DNA of 42,700 bases from assembly GCF_945915435.1 (NCBI RefSeq), contig NZ_CAMEFG010000032.1, positions 1 through 42,700 on the forward strand. The letters are read 5' to 3'. Below are positions 38,872 through 42,700 of the stretch, piece by piece. This DNA comes from an uncultured Paracoccus sp. (lineage in GTDB: Bacteria; Pseudomonadota; Alphaproteobacteria; Rhodobacterales; Rhodobacteraceae). The position numbers and the translations under genes are program-made. The number at the start of each line of letters is the position of its first letter. Positions within the stretch are counted from its first letter, which is position 1. Under the pieces are notes generated by a model. It did not search any database. It saw nothing but the letters and a program-made list of their open reading frames with translations, and was not told the DNA's origin.

Positions 38872-39489
38872 CGCGCTGCGGCCCCGCGCCACCAGCCCTT
38901 GCAGGTCGTCAAGGCTCTGATGTCCGAAAAGGGCCTCGTCTCCGGCGATGAAGGTGGGGGTGCCCAACAGGCCCATGTGATCGGCCAGCGCCTGCGAGGT
39001 CTCGATATGCTCGGCCACGCTGGCCGCCTCCATGTCGCGGCGAAGCTGCGCCTCGTCCAGCCCGACCTGGCGGGCGATGCGCATGACCGAAGGTTCCTCG
39101 GCCCGGCCCCGCATCCCCATCAGCGCGGCGTGGAACTGCCAGTATCTGCCCTGCTTCAGCGACGCGAGCGAGGCGCGGGCGGCGAACCATGATCCTTCGC
39201 CGAAGACCGGGATCTCGCGATAGACGACGCGCAACTGCGGATCGGCCGAGATCAGGCGCTGGATCACCGGCACCACCTTGCGGCAATAGGGGCAGTTGTA
39301 ATCGAAGAACTCGGTCAGGGTGATGTTGCCCTGGGCATTGGCAAGGACCGGCGCGGTCGGGTCGCGTTCCAGCGACTGGCGCAATTCCTCGGGCATGGGA
39401 TTGGGCCGGTCGGGCTGCTGCGCGTGTGCTGCGGCAAGGGTCAGGCCGGTTGCCGTGGCGCTGGCAAGGAAGGTTCGGCGTTTCAGCAT
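38860..39489 (-). CDS. DsbA-like thiol:disulfide oxidoreductase, probably Tat-exported
   Basis: 209-residue periplasmic thioredoxin-fold protein. The active site CPYC is at Cys66-Cys69 (FFDYNCPYCRKVVPVI) and the cis-Pro loop is GTPTFIAGDEALFG. The signal MLKRRTFLASATATGLTLAA contains a twin-arginine motif (RRTFLA), so export by Tat is likely. ATG at 39489 has GGAGG five to six bases ahead; a longer frame upstream lacks such a site. Members act as disulfide oxidases or partners of cytochrome biogenesis. It shares 12 bases of its 3' end with the convergent nnr gene. Confidence 0.9.
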   Translation of the reverse strand: MLKRRTFLASATATGLTLAAAHAQQPDRPNPMPEELRQSLERDPTAPVLANAQGNITLTEFFDYNCPYCRKVVPVIQRLISADPQLRVVYREIPVFGEGSWFAARASLASLKQGRYWQFHAALMGMRGRAEEPSVMRIARQVGLDEAQLRRDMEAASVAEHIETSQALADHMGLLGTPTFIAGDEALFGHQSLDDLQGLVARGRSALGV

Positions 39490-39585
39490 TTCGGCCTCCG
39501 GCAGGAAATTTTCCGCATTATCGCGAAAATCCGGGGAAACTGAACCGCGCAACCGGGGCAGGCGCGTCACATTGCTGTCAGCGGG

Positions 39586-40089
39586 TTACTGCCGGTAAAC
39601 CTCGATCCGGGGCAGGTCGGTCAGGCTGACCCCGATCAGTTGCAGCGCGGGCAGCGAGACCTGGCTGCCCCCCGAGGCCGGACCGGGCAGGGGCAGCATT
39701 TCGACATTGGCGGATTTGCCGTTCGCCGGGTTCACGATCCGGCCCTTGCCCGCGGCGCTGACCAGCGGCGTCTTGATCCAGAAACCCGGCTGTGTCGGAT
39801 CGCCAAGCGAGGCGACGGTGGTGCCCAGCCTTTCCTGCCGGCCCGCAGGCGCGGCGGCGGCCTCGGCCCGCTGCTGGGGCGATGTCGTGTTCAGTTCGTC
39901 CGCCGTGCGCGCCGTGGGGCGCGGAACCGGCGCGGTCAGCGTTGGCGCGACCGATGTCGCCGCCGCAACCGCTGCCTGCCCGGCCTGCGCATCCGCCGGG
40001 CGCGAGGGCAGCAATGCGGAATCGCCGCCGCAAGCCGCCAGCGCCAGCAGGGCCGCGAGTGGTGCAAGGTGGTGGATGCGGGATGCCAT
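39586..40089 (-). CDS. Hypothetical lipoprotein
   Basis: 167 residues. A signal peptide with lipobox LAAC (LAPLAALLALAACGGDS, lipidated Cys near residue 20) is followed by an Ala/Pro/Thr-rich spacer and a conserved-looking C-terminal domain, GFWIKTPLVSAAGKGRIVN to LPALQLIGVSLTDLPRIEVYR. I recall similar short proteins in Rhodobacterales carried under an unrelated sugar-acid dehydratase name; the sequence shows no catalytic features of such an enzyme. It probably sits in the periplasmic face of a membrane. ATG at 40089 follows ACGAGG. It is upstream of the DsbA-like gene on the same strand, 96 bases away, and divergent from moaA. Confidence 0.75.
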   Translation of the reverse strand: MASRIHHLAPLAALLALAACGGDSALLPSRPADAQAGQAAVAAATSVAPTLTAPVPRPTARTADELNTTSPQQRAEAAAAPAGRQERLGTTVASLGDPTQPGFWIKTPLVSAAGKGRIVNPANGKSANVEMLPLPGPASGGSQVSLPALQLIGVSLTDLPRIEVYRQ

Positions 40090-40186
40090 GCAAGCCTCGT
40101 TTTCGGTGATTTCGGGCAAGGCTAGCGGCGCCGCGCCGCGCTGTCCAGAATACCGCGAAAATGCAAGCGATAATGGGCCGACTTGT

Positions 40187-40205
40187 GCCCGGCCCGGCCC
40201 GGCCC
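40187..40205. repeat. Short GGCCC tandem repeat before moaA
   Basis: GCCC followed by three GGCCC units runs from 40187 to 40205, ending 12 bases before the moaA ATG. It would form alternative GC-rich pairings in the leader and could hinder or tune translation. It may simply be replication slippage. Confidence 0.6.
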
Positions 40206-40217
40206 TATGTTTCGCTG

Positions 40218-41228
40218 ATGAAGATCGCGCCGCTCATCGACCCTTTCGCCAGACCGATCACCTATCTGCGGGTGTCGGTCACCGACCGCTGCGATTTTCG
40301 CTGCACCTATTGCATGGCCGAACACATGCAGTTCCTGCCCAAGGCCGAACTTCTGACGCTCGAAGAACTGGACCGGCTGTGTTCGGCCTTCGTCGGCCTT
40401 GGCGTGCGCAAGCTGCGCATCACCGGGGGCGAGCCCTTGGTGCGGCGCGGCATCATGGGATTCTTCCGTGCCATGTCGCGGCATCTGGACCAAGGCCCTG
40501 AGATGGGGCTGGACGAACTGACCCTGACCACCAACGGCAGCCAGCTTGCCCGATTCGCGCATGAGCTGGCCGATTGCGGGGTGCGGCGGATCAACGTCTC
40601 GCTGGACACGCTGGATGCCGACAAATTCGCGGCGATCACGCGATGGGGCCGCCTGCCGCAGGTGCTGGACGGGCTGCGTGCGGCAAAGGATGCCGGGCTG
40701 CGCGTCAAGATCAATACCGTCGCGCTCAAGGGCTTCAACGAGGATGAGCTGTTCACCCTTGTCGATTGGTGCGCCGATCAGGGCCACGACCTGACCTTCA
40801 TCGAGGTCATGCCGATGGGCGACATCGGCGGCGAGGATCGGCTGGACCAATACTGGCCGCTGTCCGACCTGCGCGCCCGGCTGGAAAGCCGCCAGACCCT
40901 GACGCCCTTGCCCGAGCGCAGCGGCGGCCCCGCCCGCTATGCGCGGATCGAGGAAACCGGCCAGAAGATCGGCTTCATCACCCCGCTGACGCATAATTTC
41001 TGCGAAAGCTGCAACCGCGTCCGCCTGACCTGCACGGGCGAATTGTTCATGTGCCTGGGACAAGAGGACCGCGCCGATCTGCGCGCGCCCCTGCGCGCAT
41101 CGGGCGATGCCGATCTGGCCGCCGCCATCCGCGAGGCGATCACGCGCAAGCCCAAGGGGCACGACTTCGACTATTCGCGCGGCATCGGCGGGCAGGTGAC
41201 CCGCCACATGAGCCATACCGGCGGCTGA
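40218..41228 (+). CDS. moaA: GTP 3',8-cyclase (molybdenum cofactor step 1)
   Basis: Radical-SAM enzyme converting GTP to the 8-cyclo precursor of cyclic pyranopterin, with MoaC. 336 residues. The N-terminal cluster motif is CDFRCTYC in [31 protein letters not shown] binds SAM. The C-terminal cluster is [20 protein letters not shown], and the chain ends in the essential Gly-Gly (HMSHTGG). The ATG at 40218 fits the conserved N-terminus ([15 protein letters not shown]); the frame upstream runs through the GGCCC repeat and is not conserved. It lies alone, upstream of uvrA, with no other moa gene in view. Confidence 0.96.
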   Translation: MKIAPLIDPFARPITYLRVSVTDRCDFRCTYCMAEHMQFLPKAELLTLEELDRLCSAFVGLGVRKLRITGGEPLVRRGIMGFFRAMSRHLDQGPEMGLDELTLTTNGSQLARFAHELADCGVRRINVSLDTLDADKFAAITRWGRLPQVLDGLRAAKDAGLRVKINTVALKGFNEDELFTLVDWCADQGHDLTFIEVMPMGDIGGEDRLDQYWPLSDLRARLESRQTLTPLPERSGGPARYARIEETGQKIGFITPLTHNFCESCNRVRLTCTGELFMCLGQEDRADLRAPLRASGDADLAAAIREAITRKPKGHDFDYSRGIGGQVTRHMSHTGG

Positions 41229-41246
41229 ATCCGCAAAAGGGCGCCT

Positions 41247-41261
41247 GTTCCCGATGCGTTC
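41247..41261 (+). promoter_or_regulatory. LexA (SOS) box of uvrA
   Basis: GTTCCCGATGCGTTC matches the alphaproteobacterial LexA consensus GTTC-N7-GTTC, 67 bases before the uvrA ATG. It is followed by a T-rich stretch (TTATTTTTTGG) that probably belongs to the promoter. uvrA is a standard member of SOS regulons, so this site is convincing. Confidence 0.88.
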
Positions 41262-41328
41262 TTATTTTTTGGTTGTGTTTTCGCAATTGCTGCCTATCTG
41301 ATGCGCTTGGCGGAACTGGAAGGCGGCG

Positions 41329-42700
41329 ATGGAACAGAAGTTCATCGAGGTGCGCGGCGCGCGCGAGCATAATCTGAAAAACGTGGATATGGACATTCCG
41401 CGCGACAAGCTGGTGGTGATTACCGGCCTGTCGGGGTCGGGCAAGTCCAGCCTTGCTTTTGACACGATCTATGCCGAAGGGCAGCGCCGCTATGTCGAAA
41501 GCCTGTCCGCCTATGCGCGGCAATTCCTGGACATGGCGGGCAAGCCGGACGTGGACCGGATCAGCGGGTTGTCCCCGGCGATTTCCATCGAGCAGAAGAC
41601 GACCAGCAAGAACCCCCGCTCGACCGTCGGCACGGTGACGGAAATCTACGACTACCTGCGCTTGCTCTTCGCCCGCGCGGGCACGCCCTACAGTCCCGCG
41701 ACCGGCCTGCCGATCGAGGCGCAGCAGGTCCAGGACATGGTGGACCGCGTGATGGAGATGCCCGAGGGCACCCGCGCCTATCTGCTGGCCCCCATCGTGC
41801 GCGACCGCAAGGGCGAATACCGCAAGGAATTTCTGGAACTGCGCAAGCAGGGTTTCCAGCGCGTCAAGGTTAACGGCCAGTTCCACGAGTTGGACGAGCC
41901 GCCCGTGCTGGACAAGAAATTCCGCCATGACATCGACGTGGTGGTGGACCGCATCGTCGTGCGCGAGGGCATGCAGACGCGGCTGGCCGACAGTTTCCGC
42001 ACCGCGCTGGATCTGGCCGACGGCATCGCCGTGCTGGAAACCGCCAGCGATGAGCCCGAGCGCATCACCTTTTCCGAGAATTTCGCCTGTCCCGTCAGCG
42101 GCTTCACCATCCCCGAGATCGAGCCGCGCCTGTTTTCCTTCAACGCACCCTTTGGCGCCTGCCCGGTCTGCGACGGGCTTGGGGTGGAACTGTTCTTCGA
42201 CGACCGGCTGGTGGTGCCGGATCAAAGCCTTTCGGTGGCGCAGGGGGCCATCGCGCCCTGGGCCAAGTCGAAATCCGCTTATCTGACCCAGACCGTCAAC
42301 GCGCTGGCGAAGCATTACGGTTTCGACAAGAAGACTCCGTGGAAGAACCTGCCCGAAGCGGTGCAGGAACTGTTCCTGCGCGGCTCGGGCAGTGACGAGA
42401 TCAAGTTCCGCTTCGACGATGCCGGCCGCATCTATGAGATCAGCCGCACCTTCGAGGGCGTCATCCCCAACATGGAACGGCGCCTGCGCGAAAGCGATTC
42501 GCAATGGGTCCGCGAGGAGTTCGAGCGTTACCAGAACAACCGCCCCTGTGGTGCCTGCCACGGCTATCGCCTGAAACCCGAGGCGCTGGCGGTGAAAATC
42601 TCGGGCAACCATGTCGGCGAGGTGGTCGAGCGTTCCATCCGCGAGGCGCTAGACTGGATCGAGGCCGTGCCCGCCAACCTCTCGAAACAAAAGGCCGAGA
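41329..42700 (+). CDS. uvrA: Excinuclease ABC subunit A, N-terminal 457 residues; gene runs off the right edge
   Basis: Damage-recognition ATPase of nucleotide excision repair. The visible part holds Walker [10 protein letters not shown] (33-41), [35 protein letters not shown] and the UvrB-binding and first zinc-module region. That zinc module reads CPVSG then CPVCDG (Cys254, Ser257, Cys278, Cys281), so one of the four Cys ligands of the enterobacterial first finger is Ser, as I recall for other alphaproteobacteria. The first signature motif and later domains lie outside the window. ATG at 41329 follows AAGGCGG. Expression should be LexA-controlled from the box upstream. Confidence 0.97.
   Translation, partial: MEQKFIEVRGAREHNLKNVDMDIPRDKLVVITGLSGSGKSSLAFDTIYAEGQRRYVESLSAYARQFLDMAGKPDVDRISGLSPAISIEQKTTSKNPRSTVGTVTEIYDYLRLLFARAGTPYSPATGLPIEAQQVQDMVDRVMEMPEGTRAYLLAPIVRDRKGEYRKEFLELRKQGFQRVKVNGQFHELDEPPVLDKKFRHDIDVVVDRIVVREGMQTRLADSFRTALDLADGIAVLETASDEPERITFSENFACPVSGFTIPEIEPRLFSFNAPFGACPVCDGLGVELFFDDRLVVPDQSLSVAQGAIAPWAKSKSAYLTQTVNALAKHYGFDKKTPWKNLPEAVQELFLRGSGSDEIKFRFDDAGRIYEISRTFEGVIPNMERRLRESDSQWVREEFERYQNNRPCGACHGYRLKPEALAVKISGNHVGEVVERSIREALDWIEAVPANLSKQKAE

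Overview
The window looks like a chromosomal stretch from an alphaproteobacterium of the Rhodobacterales, most likely a Paracoccus. The DNA is GC-rich with strong GC preference at third codon positions. The aa3 cytochrome oxidase subunits CtaD, CtaC and CtaE read very close to the remembered Paracoccus denitrificans proteins, with identical residue numbering for the haem and CuA ligands. Two sites match the alphaproteobacterial LexA box (GTTC-N7-GTTC). No plasmid, phage or CRISPR features were seen. Species assignment is an inference; no database search was possible.

Layout, left to right. The 5' part of ctaD (minus strand, cut by the window edge) and lipB (minus) stand divergent from metH, with an AT-rich dyad between lipB and metH. 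After a metH-distal hairpin come tRNA-Leu(GAG), a small P-loop sulfotransferase-like gene, and a branched-chain-amino-acid-type ABC cassette (binding protein, two permeases, two ATPases). A DadA-like FAD oxidase is translationally coupled to the end of that cassette. Then come aroC and a phosphate operon, pstS-pstC-pstA-pstB-phoU-phoB, with a clear Pho box in front and a strong hairpin after pstS. A decayed IS630-type transposase fragment and a degenerate second copy of the phoB 3' end fill the only sizeable gene-poor gap (about 19.73-20.35 kb). Next, on the minus strand, are a highly acidic OmpA-family protein, dprA and tldD.

The cytochrome oxidase cluster ctaC-ctaB-(small coxF-like gene)-ctaG-ctaE-surf1 follows. 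It supplies subunits II and III, haem O synthesis, copper delivery and assembly for the subunit I gene at the left edge. Behind it lie thrC, an M16 peptidase, a GNAT acetyltransferase and a GlcD-type FAD dehydrogenase, tightly packed. A DMT-family transporter with a possible SOS box comes next, then the glnB-glnA nitrogen operon (minus), divergent across an NtrC-like palindrome from the nnr NAD(P)HX-repair gene. The right end carries a DsbA-like thioredoxin-fold protein and a small lipoprotein (both minus), moaA, and the start of uvrA behind a textbook SOS box.

The window is mostly core metabolism in well-known operons; I did not find a convincing undescribed multi-gene system. The items most worth checking are the possible LexA box in front of the DMT transporter, the duplicated phoB tail around the IS remnant, the metH/lipB dyad, the enlarged Pst permeases, and the transporter-oxidase cassette. 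Most start codons were chosen from ribosome-binding sites and family alignment from memory; uncertain ones are flagged.
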